Of a DNA stretch of 64,000 bases, positions 10,116 to 21,429 are shown in pieces (the first letter of the stretch is position 1; the number at the start of each line of letters is the position of its first letter). The notes beneath the pieces were generated by a model that was not told the DNA's origin, made no database searches, and worked only from the letters and a program-made list of their open reading frames with translations. A program made the position numbers and the translations under genes. Source of the stretch: Asterias amurensis (lineage: Eukaryota > Echinodermata > Asteroidea > Forcipulatida > Asteriidae); NCBI RefSeq assembly GCF_032118995.1, contig NC_092665.1:7249501-7313500 (forward strand), given 5' to 3'.

Positions 10116-10637
10116 TTTACAGTGCAGTTGTTGTGCGTTTTACAAATGTCTTCACCCTTAAGGAAATGTGATTGTTTGTCTTTGTACCAGTTTTCTTTTG
10201 TTAGGAACAGTTATGTGATTGAGTCGGTCAGCTAATTAATCGCCTGCAGTTTGTTAGAAGCACCGTTATTGCCATGATGTATAGCTTTTTCAGCAAAACA
10301 ATCTCTGTTCATACCTCCAGCAAATGCGAATGCGAATTTTTACAAATTTTGACGTCACACAATCGCAACGTTTAATTCGCATCAAGTGAAATGTGTTCAA
10401 TCCCTGCAAAAACAGGGATGTGGCTTAAACATTCGTATCCCATTCGCGTTCGCAGAAAGTACGAACAGGGCTATACTTGATTGCCGATAATTGATTGCAT
10501 GCATAGCTGCGCTGAAATCATCACTTTTGACAACGAGGTCATCTCAAAACTAAAGTCTTGTCAACGAATTCTTCAAAAGTATTATCTCGACAACAGTGTC
10601 CCAGTTTTGGGGGGTCGAACAAGTCATCGGCCTGGTG

Positions 10638-11640
10638 CTAATTGGCTCACACTATGACAGATAAGGGTTACGGCAAGCAACGTCGAGCTGCGTATTGCAA
10701 TTTTGAGTTTGCCGCCAATCAACGTGTTTTGCCGTCAATTGTCGGTGACGAACCCGCTAGCGACCGAAGACGGTCGAAATTATCAGTCGTGTCCGTTAAG
10801 ATTTCGTTGGAGAACGCAAACCTTCATTTCCTTGACGCAGACGGCCGCAATTATCAGTCGCATGACATTTCCATGCCGTGCGATTCCGCCTATTGACCTA
10901 ATTCACCTGACGTCATCATCAAAATAATCTTGGAGGCGCCATTTTGGTGGTCAATGTCAACGTGTGTTGTTCAGAGAAGTGCGCTATTTGGGCGACTCTG
11001 CGTTTACACGTAAATCTATTGCCCACCAACATGGTGAGCGTGGCATCAGTCGCCGCGTGTGACGCGCGTGCAAGGGGTCAATTGTCGTTTTGAGGTCGTC
11101 ACAATTTCGTTGGTAGTCGTTGTCTGATGATTGGATGACCAGAATTGTGTGAAGAGTGGGAACGCCAAACTCGACTGTTATACAACCCACACACAGACGG
11201 TTTGATGTCGGCAAACGAGTCACGTCATCGTCGCCACAACCCACCTTCATCAGCCGCCGTTCCTTGCCGCCACCCAATCCGCTGCCAGCCGTGTGACCCT
11301 TTTCTTGTTGTCGCTGAAGGTCGTTCCCTCCCCGTCAGCTAATTATGATTTTTCCATTATTGGGCTTTTTGCCTTTACTTTGCCGCCAACGTCTTGGGAT
11401 TTTCACGGTCGCCACTTTCCAATTGGCTTTTGCCCCGCTACTATGTAAGCCAGCCTTATTAAAGGTTGGCTTACATAGTAGCGACGGACGCGACTAATTT
11501 TTGCAGCCGTCTGCGGTCTCTAGCGGATTCGTCAGCGACAATTGACGACAACACACGATGAATGGCGGCAAACTCGCAATTGCGATTCGCAGCTAAACGT
11601 AGCATGCCCCGTAATCGTCATAGTGTGAGCCAGCCTTAAC
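10638..11640. mobile_element. Long foldback element, about 1.0 kb, in C1q-1 intron
   Basis: The ends mirror each other: GGCTCACACTATGACAG with TTACGGCAAGC on the left, and GTCATAGTGTGAGCCAGCC preceded by CCGTAATC on the right. Inner blocks around CAATTGTCGGTGACGAACCC and its mirror at about 11530-11550 extend the arms to 200 bp or more. Repeated TTATCAGTCG, GACGG and GCCGCCA words fill the arms. A second small palindrome (AAGCCAGCCTTATTAAAGGTTGGCTT) lies at about 11447-11475. The open frames inside are not coding. Confidence 0.75.
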
Positions 11641-12599
11641 AAAGGAGCAAATATAAAAACAATTGTGGTTTGTTTTGAATTAAGTTAGCTTTACTCTCGG
11701 TTCTACCCTTACTCTGTACTCTCAGTAAAATGTTTTCTAGTTCTATTTTGTGCGAAACATTTGAAGAAAAAAAACTATTTTAAACATTGCTGGCTAAAAG
11801 GTAAATCGTGAACATTATGGATTGATAACTCAGTTGGAGAGCGCCGAAACAATATGGGTCCAAAGTTCACATTCCACTTTTGACAAAAAGACTTTGCTCA
11901 AGTCAAAAACACTATAATTAAGAATGAGATTCGGAATATATTTAGTAGAAACTACGTCAAGTCGATCAACTCAATAAGTGACCACGTGCAGCTTTGAGTT
12001 GATCGGTGCTGAACGAGACGCCATTCTTGAACTTTGCCAAGTCACCAGTCTAATCACCAAACGTCTTGAAAGGGTACGTTGATGTAGTCATGAGAGTATG
12101 TGCAAAATCGGCTGGAAACTCAAGTTTGCTGTTTTAGCTACAGCCGCACATTTTTGTTCAAGTCAATATGTTGTCTGGATGGTTCCAAGTGACACCACAT
12201 GATCGCCGGCAACGTATTGTGTATCATCATGTGTGGGTCGAAACTGTGATGTCTCAAATTAACCTTTCAATAGTAACAAATTTGTTTATAAAGCCAACCT
12301 CCATGTTTTTTCAGGCATTCCTTCTAGTATAATAAATATTAATTAACCAGTTTCCAGGTCCCGAGATGGCCTGTGTCACAAACGGACCATTTCGCTGCTC
12401 GGCTCAAATTACAACAGACCTATTATCGTTTGCACACGTAGAGGGGCAATCCAACGAAAAATTAAAATAATAATAACATCGAAGTATCTTCCAACAAGGT
12501 ACCCAATTGGCGCTGAGTATATACAAACTTTCAGAGTTATTGAAATGATAAATTCTGAGAACCAATTATTTAGCACCTTATAAGGGTTTACAAGGTGCT
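11641..12599. other. C1q-1 intron, nothing recognised
   Basis: AT-rich sequence without a supported gene, repeat family or hairpin that I could define on reading. It has no counterpart in the C1q-3 intron, so it is either an insertion or intron sequence lost from unit B. Confidence 0.4.
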
Positions 12600-12832
12600 A
12601 CGGCGCATCAGCAGCCACAGCCAGGAACACCGAGGCGAGCTTTTTTTTCATTTCGATAAGTGTACTGGGATATTTTACATGCGTTACACAACACATGTGA
12701 CCAACGGCTTTACGTTCCATGCGAAAGGCGAGGTTATAAGTGTCATGACTCGGGATTCGAACCCACACTCTGCTGATCAGAAACACCAGAGTTTGACATC
12801 GGTGGTCAAAACCGATCGGCAACGACACTTCT
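12600..12832 (-). mobile_element. Possible tRNA-derived SINE
   Basis: On the minus strand a canonical pol III B box, GGGTTCGAATCCC, follows a tRNA-like run (GATCAGCAGAGTGTG). A weak upstream region could be a degenerate A box. The sequence continues into a non-tRNA body toward 12600. The cloverleaf is not convincing, so this is not called a tRNA gene. Confidence 0.45.
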
Positions 12833-13105
12833 GTTTATAATATCAATTATAAACAGTTTTTAACACTCCAAAGGCGTTCTCATTTAATTGCTTTAAAAAA
12901 ACATATTATTTTTTTTCATTTACCGATTTAGTTCAGCAAACTTACACTATTATTCAGTTGATCAACTAATGTGCAGTTTGATCTAATTTTGATACCTTAC
13001 GGGCGAATACATAATAAAAGGAGAGGATCAACTGACAAATGATCAACCCTAACACCTACGAAAACACAATTGCTATAAATGTTGTTATTCTTACAATTTT
13101 CACAG

Positions 13106-13918
13106 ATGAAGATTACGTTAGCAGTGGCCATTGTTTTGGCTTTTATGCAAGTTCAGTTCCTGGTGGCTACAGCAGCAGTTTCACCTGATTCGGGAATGAC
13201 GTGTAACTCTTGCTGCCAGGGCCCAGCCGGTATACCGGGGATCCCTGGATCTAATGGGAACCATGGTCAAGGACTTGTAGGCCCCAGAGGTGATGCTGGC
13301 TCTCCTGGTGAGGTAGGTCAACCCGGGGTCAAAGGAGACAAGGGGTCAGATGGACTGGTTGGTGAGCCAGGCGCTAAAGGGGAACATGGACTGAAGGGAG
13401 AGCAAGGAGTCGGTCTACCAGGGAAACAAGGACCTCAAGGTCTGCCTGGGATGAATGGTTTGAAGGGGGAGAGAGGTGAACCTGGACCAGCTGGACAGAC
13501 TGGTGAAGCAGGTGAATGTAGTACGCGACGGTCCGCATTCAATGCAGTGAGGAATACCAACTTCAACCCTCCATCCGCCTATGATCCTCTGCCCTTTGAA
13601 GAGTTATTGTTTTCAGAGGAAGGGACTGATTTCAACTTGAATAACGGCACGTTTACGTGTAATGTGCCTGGGGTATACGTATTGATGTTCTCAGTCAATA
13701 AACTATCAAGTGGGCCTTACCTATATGTCCAGCTGAGGAAGAACGGTAACTCCATTGTTGCAGGGGGTGTAAGCGATGCAGGTAATTATCAAGTGAGCAA
13801 CAGTGCAGTGATTCCCCTGCACTACGGAGATCAAGTTCACTTAGCTGTAAGCGGTCAAGTATATAGTAACTCTAACCATCGCACGTCTTTCACTGGATTC
13901 CTGCTGTACGAAATCTAA
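13106..13918 (+). CDS. C1q-1: secreted collagen/C1q-domain protein, 270 aa
   Basis: This encodes a short-chain collagen-like protein ending in a C1q domain, the fold of complement C1q, adiponectin and many invertebrate pattern-recognition proteins. The start is the ATG directly after the acceptor TTTTCACAG; the nine codons upstream are intron in frame. Residues 1-23 form a signal peptide (MKITLAVAIVLAFMQVQFLV...). CNSCC at 33-37 could cross-link chains. The Gly-X-Y arm spans about 39-137 with short interruptions near 54-56 and 101-103. The C1q domain spans 143-270 with the signature F-x-G-x-F-x-C near 176-185 and the terminal FTGFLLYEI. It lies head-to-head with ALP-A. An extracellular oligomer is likely; the ligand is unknown. 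AATAAA sites follow at about 13969 and 14059. Confidence 0.92.
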   Translation: MKITLAVAIVLAFMQVQFLVATAAVSPDSGMTCNSCCQGPAGIPGIPGSNGNHGQGLVGPRGDAGSPGEVGQPGVKGDKGSDGLVGEPGAKGEHGLKGEQGVGLPGKQGPQGLPGMNGLKGERGEPGPAGQTGEAGECSTRRSAFNAVRNTNFNPPSAYDPLPFEELLFSEEGTDFNLNNGTFTCNVPGVYVLMFSVNKLSSGPYLYVQLRKNGNSIVAGGVSDAGNYQVSNSAVIPLHYGDQVHLAVSGQVYSNSNHRTSFTGFLLYEI

Positions 13919-15045
13919 ATCACACATAAAAACACACGGAAACGTTTAAATGTTTTAGACAACGCTTTAAATAAACTAATATGCAACTATATAGTTTTTA
14001 AAAATACAATACTAATGAGGTAATTGTGGAAAATCGAACGTGTGTTTAGATGAATCGAATAAAATAACTTTATTATTAATTGTTTTTTTATTTGCAGGAC
14101 AATAAGTATGGAAAAGGCGTTTCATTTGAACACTTGATTTTGCAAACGTGTATTGTGACAAAAACTTTCAACGTGTTTTTGTCACGTAAACAGTGCTATA
14201 AATATTCGTTCATCCCTTTTTTGAGTTTTTTGGGAAAGTTTGAAATTTCTGCAGCCTGTAATTCCGTCCGAGGGTGCAATGATGAGTCCTTGAAACGACT
14301 CTACAGCTTTCATTTTCCATAAAATGCAAAATGAAACTACGCAACAAAAAGCTTAAGTTTATTAAACAGTACTTAAAAACAACTGTAACTTCAGATTCCT
14401 TGATACAGACTTAGACCAATAATTCATTGTGGCTGCCGATTGTGCCGACAATTTTAATTCAAACATTTTAAATTGGTGGAAAAAGCTTTACCCTGTTGAA
14501 GCAATAAAGAACAAATAATTCACAAAACAACTGGTAACGATTATCTTCTGTTGATATCTTTGTTAATAACCAATACTTATTATGGTAAACTAATGATAAC
14601 TTGTGATCGAAAGTACACAGCGTTGTAAAGTTACCGGAAGACGTTTCCTTTGTGTCTTCTTTTCCCGAACACGTCTCGATATGGTGAAATATATAACACT
14701 TCCTCGTAGTTTTGCGTTTGTTTGTTTTAACATGAGAGAGCACTTTCTTTTTAATGCAGATGAAATATTGGGTTTCATTTTGAACCACCTTTGTATAAAA
14801 CATGTGATGATGTCACAATAATATGTCAAAGAGGGGATGTACATGTCGGTACAGTGATTGCTTTAACCGTCAGAATGAAATTGAAACCAATCTTGCTATA
14901 AAAAGGTATACTAACAAAATACACCATCTTAGTGTGAACTTGGAAAATATAATTTTCCTCACTTTCGGAATACGAGCTAGTTACACAATATTGCATTTTA
15001 TCTTGATCTCCCTTACTACCGAAAAGTGTCGTTGGCAGTAAAAGT
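13919..15045 (+). other. C1q-1 3' untranslated region and paralogous downstream flank
   Basis: The first 330 bp match downstream of C1q-3 (44059-44700) and, weakly, downstream of the broken C1q copy (about 20078-20330). They contain AATAAA-type signals and a block with TTATTTGCAGGACAATAAG. The second part (about 14600-15045) recurs at about 20760-21130 and 45040-45440. No protein is supported; the short open frames are not conserved between copies. Confidence 0.6.
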
Positions 15046-16376
15046 TTAAGACAGTGGACACTCTCGGTAATTTTCAAAGACTAGTCTTCTCACTTGGTGA
15101 ATCTCAACATAAATATGCATAAAATAACAAACCTGTGAAAATTTGAGCTCAATCGGTCGTCGAAGTTGCGAGATAATAATGAAAGAAAAAACACCCTTGT
15201 CACTCGAAGTTGTGTGCTTCCAGATGCTTGATTTCGAGGCCTCAAATTTTGAACTTGAGGTCTCGATATCAAATTCGTGGAAAATTACTTCTTTCTCGAC
15301 AACTACGTCACTTCAGAGGGAGCCGTTTCTCACAATGTTTTATATAGGTTTTCTCGGTAAATTTCGGAAAATGAGCAGCCAATTTAACCACCAGCCTATT
15401 CTATTTCGCACGAAATCGAATGCTTCTAAAAAAGGGTCATTCGATTTCATTTTAAACTAGTCAAATCTACTTTTTACGGCATTCGATTTAACAAAACAAT
15501 CATTCAATTTAACAATTCATCGAAGCTGCATTCAAATTCGCAGGAGTGTTTTTGAGGCGTGTGTTTAGTCATTCAATTTCATTTTGAGGCAGTCAATTCT
15601 GATATTTGTGCAGTCTTAAAAACGCTTGGTTAACTTGTTGTTTCCTTATACTAACGTTAAAGGCATGCGGTTAATTTGTTGGCACTTTTGGACATAATAT
15701 GCCAAGATGTCTGGCACGCCAACAGATGGTTGGTGAATATTTACAAAAAACAACAACTGGAAAAACATTTAAGAAAAAAAGAGAAAAAAAAACATTCAAA
15801 CACATTCAAATGACAGGTCTTGGACAGTTAACCATTGAAGGTCACCCGAAAAAATAAAGAAGAAAACAACCCTTATGGGGCCCAAGATAAAGTCTATACT
15901 GGAAACATATAATAAAGAAAAGGTTCGCTCGATTTAAAAGTGAACGTACGAAACGGTTTGCCTTATACAGTTTATCTGTTTATTTGTATTTCTTTAGTCG
16001 TACTTATTTTAATCCTCGGTGAGCGAAATTGATTGCCTTTTTACGAAATTGAAAATGATTAAATCAGCAAAATCTCTAGTCAAACCAGCTTTGCTAAATT
16101 GAATGATGATTGTGTGTCATGAAAAAGAATGGGCGTGCTAGGAACTTGAATGCCCCACAACGAAATTGAATGACCGAATTCTGAATTTGAAACGCATTAA
16201 AAACCGGAGAGGCAAAGTAGCTTTAATTCGAACGCATGAAAATTAAATTGGCTGCTCATTTGCTGAATATGACAGAGAAAACCTATACTATCGACCTTCC
16301 CCATTACTCGTTACGAACTGAGGTCTTATGCTAATAATTATTTGGAGTAATTACCAATAGTGTCCACTGCCTTTAA
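15046..16376 (+). mobile_element. TTAA-family miniature transposon, split by a TA-duplicating element
   Basis: TTAA at 15046-15049 is followed by GACAGTGGACACTCTCGGTAA. The other end is GTGTCCACTGCCTTTAA (TTAA 16373-16376). The core motifs of the family are present. The copy is cut at 15345-16285 by a second element inserted at a TA. It is absent from the matching position of unit B, so it is younger than the duplication or was lost there. Confidence 0.85.
15345..16285. mobile_element. TA-flanked DNA transposon, 941 bp, ends TAGGTTTTCTC
   Basis: The inverted ends are TAGGTTTTCTC...AATGAGCAGCCAATTTAA and the mirrored TTAAATTGGCTGCTCATT...GAGAAAACCTA, about 44 bp with a variable middle. Flanking TA dinucleotides (15343-15344 and 16286-16287) restore the host repeat when it is removed. 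The interior is full of ATTCGATTT/ATTCAATTT words on both strands and has no transposase. TA duplication points to Tc1/mariner or a related superfamily. Confidence 0.8.
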
Positions 16377-17640
16377 ACATTAACGTAACACGTCGTCAAT
16401 AAAACACATTATTGACGTTTGAATTAACATTAGAATACATAACTTATTAATTGATACATATATTTCTACAAAAATTGTTTTCCTAAATAAACTAGTATCC
16501 ATTGTATAAGAAGTTAAGATCGATGTCATAGTTTTAGAAATAGTCAGGTACCACTTGAATGTTTTAATTACACTGAAAAAATGAAAATGTACGCCGTATC
16601 AGTCGATCGTTTTGGTTTTTGTGTTTGGAGTTTTTACTGGATATTCATAAAAACCTTTGACAGTTTCGCTACTCCTATTGGTGGAGAGCGCGTCACGTGG
16701 GTGTGTATAAACCTTTGTTTATGACCAGTAAAAAGTGTTAATTTATGGGCGTGACACGCGACCTTGCACTTGTTCTTATAACACAGTTTCTTCATTCCTA
16801 TTGGTCGAGAGCAAAAGCTGAAAAGTTGTGCTACATCACGCGATACGCGCGATGCGCACAGCATTCCCTTATAAGGAGTTGTTTACCTGAGGGCGGCGAA
16901 GGGCTTTACCATTTCATAGCTGGAGGGGTGTTGTGTTGAAAGAAATCATTTAACAACTATAATGTTGGCATTTATTTATTTTTTTTTATCAAAAAATGAT
17001 GATGTTTTTGACCGAAAAGGTATTTATGAATGGGAACCAAAGTGTGTTGAATCGGTTTCTTTATAATTTACCTCTTCACAACACATTGATTCCCTTATAA
17101 AACTACAGTTATTGGTAAATACAATTTACTATCTGAAATAATTTTCCTGACACTGTTTTAACGCATTTTGTCGAAAGCTACAGCACCTCTGCAAGTAATA
17201 ATTTTAGGGAAACTTTCTACCATTATTTCTTCAGACAGTGCAAATTTAATGTAAATCAGTGAACAGTGTGTTTGTGTCCTACAAAAAAAGTATCCGAACC
17301 CTTAAATTTGAAATCATCAGACTCAAGTTGTTATGTCAAATAGTTCAGAGCACGTTTTTTGAAATGACACAATGGTATAATAATAATTGCTATACAACAG
17401 CTTGCCCCGCACAATTAAGTAATGTTAAGCATTATTTTCTTATAGTCATGAATTATATAAGTTGTACAAGCTCATCAGCCCTTCCCAGTGATGCTAGATG
17501 AGACCGGTTGGGTCGAGCAAATCGGTCCAAGTGCCTCATTCAAAAGCACATGGATTGACTGACTTACGCACTTTCGAATTGGACATAAACCCTGAACAAT
17601 TAAACCCTTGTCACCTCTCCATGTACACAACCAACAATCT
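16377..17640. other. Intergenic DNA between C1q-1 and the broken C1q copy
   Basis: About 16377-16620 and 17100-17250 match unit B (46510-46760 and 46795-46925). The block at about 16640-17050 is extra in unit A. It contains two CCTATTGGT(G/C)GAGAGC repeats (about 16674 and 16796), a TATAAGG word near 16870 and CpG-rich words unlike its surroundings. No gene is supported. Confidence 0.45.
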
Positions 17641-17894
17641 ATAGGTGCGTTCGTTTGGCTTCCCTGGGTCGACCACGGTCTACCCCCGGTACGTTCGAAT
17701 AGCTTTGACGCCATTCCTTTGGATCACCCGGGTCAGCCCCCAGTGCCCTGCTTGTGGAGTGGGTCACTTGGGGGTGACCCGATTAGCATGACTTCACCAC
17801 GAGAGGGCGAGTGTGCTCGTTCTATTAGCTCTCGTCAGGGGCTCACCCGAGTGAGCACAGCGGGTAGACCCAGGGCAGCTAATCGAACGTACCT
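17641..17894. mobile_element. Foldback element, complete-looking copy, about 254 bp
   Basis: The left end TAGGTGCGTTCGTTTGGCTT with CCCTGGGTCGACC mirrors the right end GGTAGACCCAGGGCAGCTAA with CGAACGTACCTTA. The centre has GGGTCACTTGGGGGTGACCC. It is the same family as 5690-5950 and 57330-57560. It is possibly a non-autonomous hAT-like element; the target duplication is not clear. Confidence 0.7.
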
Positions 17895-18049
17895 TATGTA
17901 GCCTGAATACCTGCATCACACTTCGAGGCACGTGAACAACAACCATAGACCAGCCTCCAAACCGGCGTGTTTTTCACTTTTTAGCTAAAGGTACGCGGTC
18001 AAATTATACACCAACATTACATGCAAGTTCATGCACATTGTATGTATAG

Positions 18050-18175
18050 TATACATACACCACACACGTGGACACACAGCATGCGGGCGGCCGAAAGTAA
18101 GCTTTCCATATCTGTCTTTTGATTGGTCGACCGAGATTAACTCAGACAAATCAAAACAAGCCCGAAGATGGTTGC
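18050..18175. repeat. Dispersed repeat with CACCACACACGTGGACACA, copy 1
   Basis: About 120 bp containing CACACGTGGACACA, GGCCGAAAGTAAGCTTTCC and TGATTGGTCGAC recurs nearly unchanged at about 21165-21290, in the same orientation. The two copies bracket the broken C1q segment and could mark the limits of that duplicated block. Confidence 0.65.
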
Positions 18176-18601
18176 ATCCAATTTAAGACGTCTCTCCTTG
18201 GTAGACACCCTGAAACGAGACACCGGCTTGGCCGGCGCCGAGGAACTACGCTAATGCATGTTGGATCGGAACATCTGGAGAGAAACCACTGGGCATGCTC
18301 GGGCATGCTCGAGCTTCCACATGGCGCTCGACTTGATGCTGATGTATCCAATGGAATCACTGGATCTGAATAGCAGGTACCTGTCTTTAAAGACAGGATC
18401 CCAGTCTTCAATCTTAGGCTGCGTTTGTTTAGCTTCCCTGGGTCGACCCCGATCTGCCCCTGGTACGTTCGAACAGCTTTCATTCCAGGGGTTCATCCGG
18501 GTCAAGTTCAATTTGAACGGCGCGTTTACGTGTAATGTGCCTGCTTGGGGTATACGTATTGATGTTTTCAGTCTTAAAACACCAAGTGGGCCTTACCTAT
18601 A

Positions 18602-19516
18602 CCGTGTGTCTCAAAAAAATCTATACACTTTTGAAATGGCTGCCGAATGAAAAGTATATGATTCTGGGGGAAAAGGTTTAGGTGTATGGATAGCATATGG
18701 TCTCAACTTTCACATGACACCATAAATTCTGAAAATAATTCATGATTGTGTGAGCAATGCTCACGTTTGTGAAGGGTTGAAAATAAGGCTGCGCAGGAAT
18801 TAGCCTTTCCTTTGTGAGAGAAGTCCTTTGTAGCTTACACAATTCAATCAAAGATTTCGGCTACTTCAGGTCAATGGGTAATCTGAAGAATGAGTAGCCA
18901 ACATCTTTGACATTCCTGTTTTCAAAAAAACGTACCATTGAACAATCTTTGTACATAATCCCCATCTGATTATTAAGAAAAACCAATGAAATGTTCAACT
19001 CATCTTACAATAACTGAAATGCGGGATGAAGGTTTTTATTCAAAGTCACAGATGTTAAAAAAACAAACACAGTTTGTAACATGGAAATTGCTACATATAC
19101 TATCACACCATCGCGACTCACATGAAGACACCACTGAGTCTACCGGGGAAAGTTACAATGCCACAAGAACAAAAATGCATTTCCTGTTCACTTATGAACC
19201 CAATAAAAATGGTTTAACAAACCATAAACTTCACTCAGCAAACCAAAACTGATCGTATTTGAGCATGAATTTATTACATCACCCTCAATTTTGTAAGCTC
19301 TCAAATTGGAAGGCTAATTCCCGCGCAGTCTTATTTTAAACACTTCACAAAAGTGAGCAGTGCTCACCCAGCCATGAATTATTTTAGGAACTTTTGGTGT
19401 CATATGAAAGTTGAGACCACAAGCTATCCATAAACAAAAACCCTTTTTCCCCGGAATCGTTTTTTTTTATTCGGCAGCCATTTCAAAAGTGTATAGTTTT
19501 TTTTTGAGACACCCGG
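18602..19516. mobile_element. Mariner-type element with long inverted repeats, 915 bp
   Basis: The element runs CCGTGTGTCTCAAAAAAATC...GAGACACCCGG between TA dinucleotides (18600-18601 and 19517-19518). The inverted repeats extend about 200 bp inward with substitutions (CTATACACTTTTGAAATGGC; GTGAGCAATGCTCACG against CGTGAGCACTGCTCAC-like words). The GTGTCTCAAAA end and TA target fit Tc1/mariner. The interior has no transposase frame. It sits inside the broken C1q copy. Confidence 0.82.
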
Positions 19517-19526
19517 TATGTCCTGC

Positions 19527-19901
19527 TTAAAGCCATTATACACTTTCGGTAAACAGTATTGTCCAAGTCCCACACTTCGTGTATCACAACTTATATATAA
19601 AATAACAATCCTGTGGAAATTTAGCCTCAATCGGACATCGGAGTCGGGAGAAAATAACGGGAAAACCCACTCCTGTTTTCGCGCGTTTCGCCGTGTCATG
19701 ACATGTGTTTATAACAACTCCGTAATTCTCGTTAACGAGAATTTATATTGTTTTACCGTTTTCTCAAAAAGTAAAGCATTTCATGGACTAATATTTCAAG
19801 AGAAGTCTTTCACCATTACCTTCTGTAAACCCTGTAAATTATTTGTAAATCTGTGAACTTTTTTTTTTTTTTGCTGTACCGAAAGGGTCCAATGGCTTTA
19901 A
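19527..19901 (+). mobile_element. TTAA-flanked miniature transposon, diverged subfamily
   Basis: TTAA at 19527-19530 and 19898-19901 flank ends AGCCATTATACACTTTCGG and CCGAAAGGGTCCAATGGCT. The layout and some words (ATAAAATAACAATCCTGTGG, CTCAATCGG) resemble the dominant TTAA family but most of the body differs. It interrupts the broken C1q copy 9 bp after the mariner-type element. Confidence 0.8.
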
Positions 19902-20077
19902 GAAGAACGGTAACATCATTGTTTCAGGGGGTATACAGGCTGCATGTAATCATCAAGTGAGCAACAGTGCAGTGATTCCCCTGCACTATGGAGATCAAGT
20001 TCACTTAGCTGTAGACGGTCAAGTATATAGTAACTCTGACCATTACAGTCTTTTACAGGAGTCCTGTTGTACCAAAT

Positions 20078-21429
20078 CCAAATCAAGCATAACTCGCACG
20101 GAAACGTTTTAATGTCTTAGACAACGTTTAATGTGTTTCAATATAGAATAACCAATAGTTAGTTGTGTTTAGATGGGGCAGTTTGTTTAGATGAATATAA
20201 TAAATTAACAGTTATTTTGCATGTATAATGACAATTAGTTTGATAGCAGACGTTATATTTTAAAGCGTGATTTTATAAACGTGTTTATTGTGACGAAAAC
20301 TTGTTTAAAAACTGTAATGTTACGTTAGCAGTGGTGTAAGTATCAGTTTTACTTCTTTTTGAGTTGATCACATTTTCGGGAAAATTTAATACGTCTTCCT
20401 TCCAAGGTTGATTTCCAAGGGCGCATTATTAAGTACTTGATGACGACTCTAAATCTTTTTGTTTTTCCCCCCAAAAAGTAAAAAAAAAAATGAATTACAA
20501 GAAAAAATATCAGGACAGTTTAACAAATACTAAAGAAAAACAACAGCAGGTCACCTTCCTTGATACAGACTGAGACTGCAAAGACATACTTCATGATGAC
20601 CGCCTGTTTCGCCGGCCATTTTGAATTCCCACAATGTTAAATTGGTGAACAGAGCTGTACCCTGTTTAAGCCACAAAAACAAAACAAAAACTGGTAACAG
20701 TATTCTTCTGTTGATATATTTGTGTATGAACAATGCTTATGATGTTAAACTTTTGATAACTTGTGATCAAAAGGATACAGCGTTGTCAAGTAACCGGAAG
20801 ACATTTCTTTTGTGCCGTATTTTTCCCGAACACGTGTCGATATGGTGAAGTGTACAACTCTTCCTCGTAGTTTTGCGTTTGTTTGTTTTTACAGGAGAGA
20901 GCTTTTTTTTAATGCAGATGAAACATTGGGTATTCGTTTTGAACTATCTCTGTATAAAACATTTGATGATGTCACAATAACATGTCAAAGAGGGGAAGGT
21001 ACATTTCTGTACAGCGACATGGTTTACCTGTCAAAACGGCATGAAACCAATCTTGCTGTAAGAAGGTTACCAACAAAAATACACCATTTTATTGTAAACT
21101 TGGACAATATAATGTTCCTCTTTGATTGTAACTTAATCTTTCGGAATACGAGCTGTTTAGGTTACATACACCACACACGTGGACACATAGCATGCGGGTG
21201 GCCGAAAGTAAGCTTTCCATATCTGTGTTTTGATTGGTCGACTGAGGTTACCTCAGACAAATCAAAACAAACCCAGATACGGTAGCATTTGGTCACTGCA
21301 TTTATCCAATGATACCATTGTATCCAATGCCGGTCTTCTGCGTTACTTTCAACATTGAGAGGGGTAGGGACGAGGGAGACAATGTTTATTGTCAGTGGGA
21401 AATGGACAGAGAATGATTTTATATAACTT
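20078..21429. other. Downstream flank of the broken C1q copy and dispersed repeat copy 2
   Basis: About 20078-20330 resembles the C1q 3' region, and about 20540-21130 resembles 14380-15000. The dispersed repeat of 18050-18175 recurs at about 21165-21290. The open frame at 20812-21285 has no domain and no conserved counterpart in the sister flanks. No gene is supported. Confidence 0.55.

Larger units (their letters stand above)
18507..20077 (+). pseudogene. Broken C1q-domain gene copy split by two transposons
   Basis: Three pieces of the C1q coding exon are visible: 18507-18601 (GCGTTTACGTGTAATGTGCC, AGTGGGCCTTACCTATA), about 19519-19530 (TGTCCTGCTTAA) and 19902-20077 (GAAGAACGGTAACATC, GTGATTCCCCTGCAC, CAAGTATATAGTAACTCTG). 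Removing the two inserts restores the order of C1q-1. The signal peptide, cysteine cluster and collagen arm are missing, and frame errors occur in the C1q part (for example GTGCCTGCTTGGGG for GTGCCTGGGG). Homology continues into the 3' flank to about 21130. It is a dead duplicate of the C1q gene with no functional product. Confidence 0.9.

Noticed and set aside
10642-10927. Overlapping open frames of 74-84 codons
   Set aside because: They lie in the inverted repeat of a foldback element; two overlapping frames of similar length show these are composition effects.
13079-13105. Upstream in-frame ATG of C1q-1 (nine extra codons)
   Set aside because: The bases before the second ATG form a splice acceptor (TTTTCACAG) shared with C1q-3 in sequence type, and the signal peptide starts properly at MKIT.
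20812-21285. 157-codon open frame downstream of the broken C1q copy
   Set aside because: The sister flanks (14640-15050 and 45090-45440) do not keep the frame, and no domain is visible.
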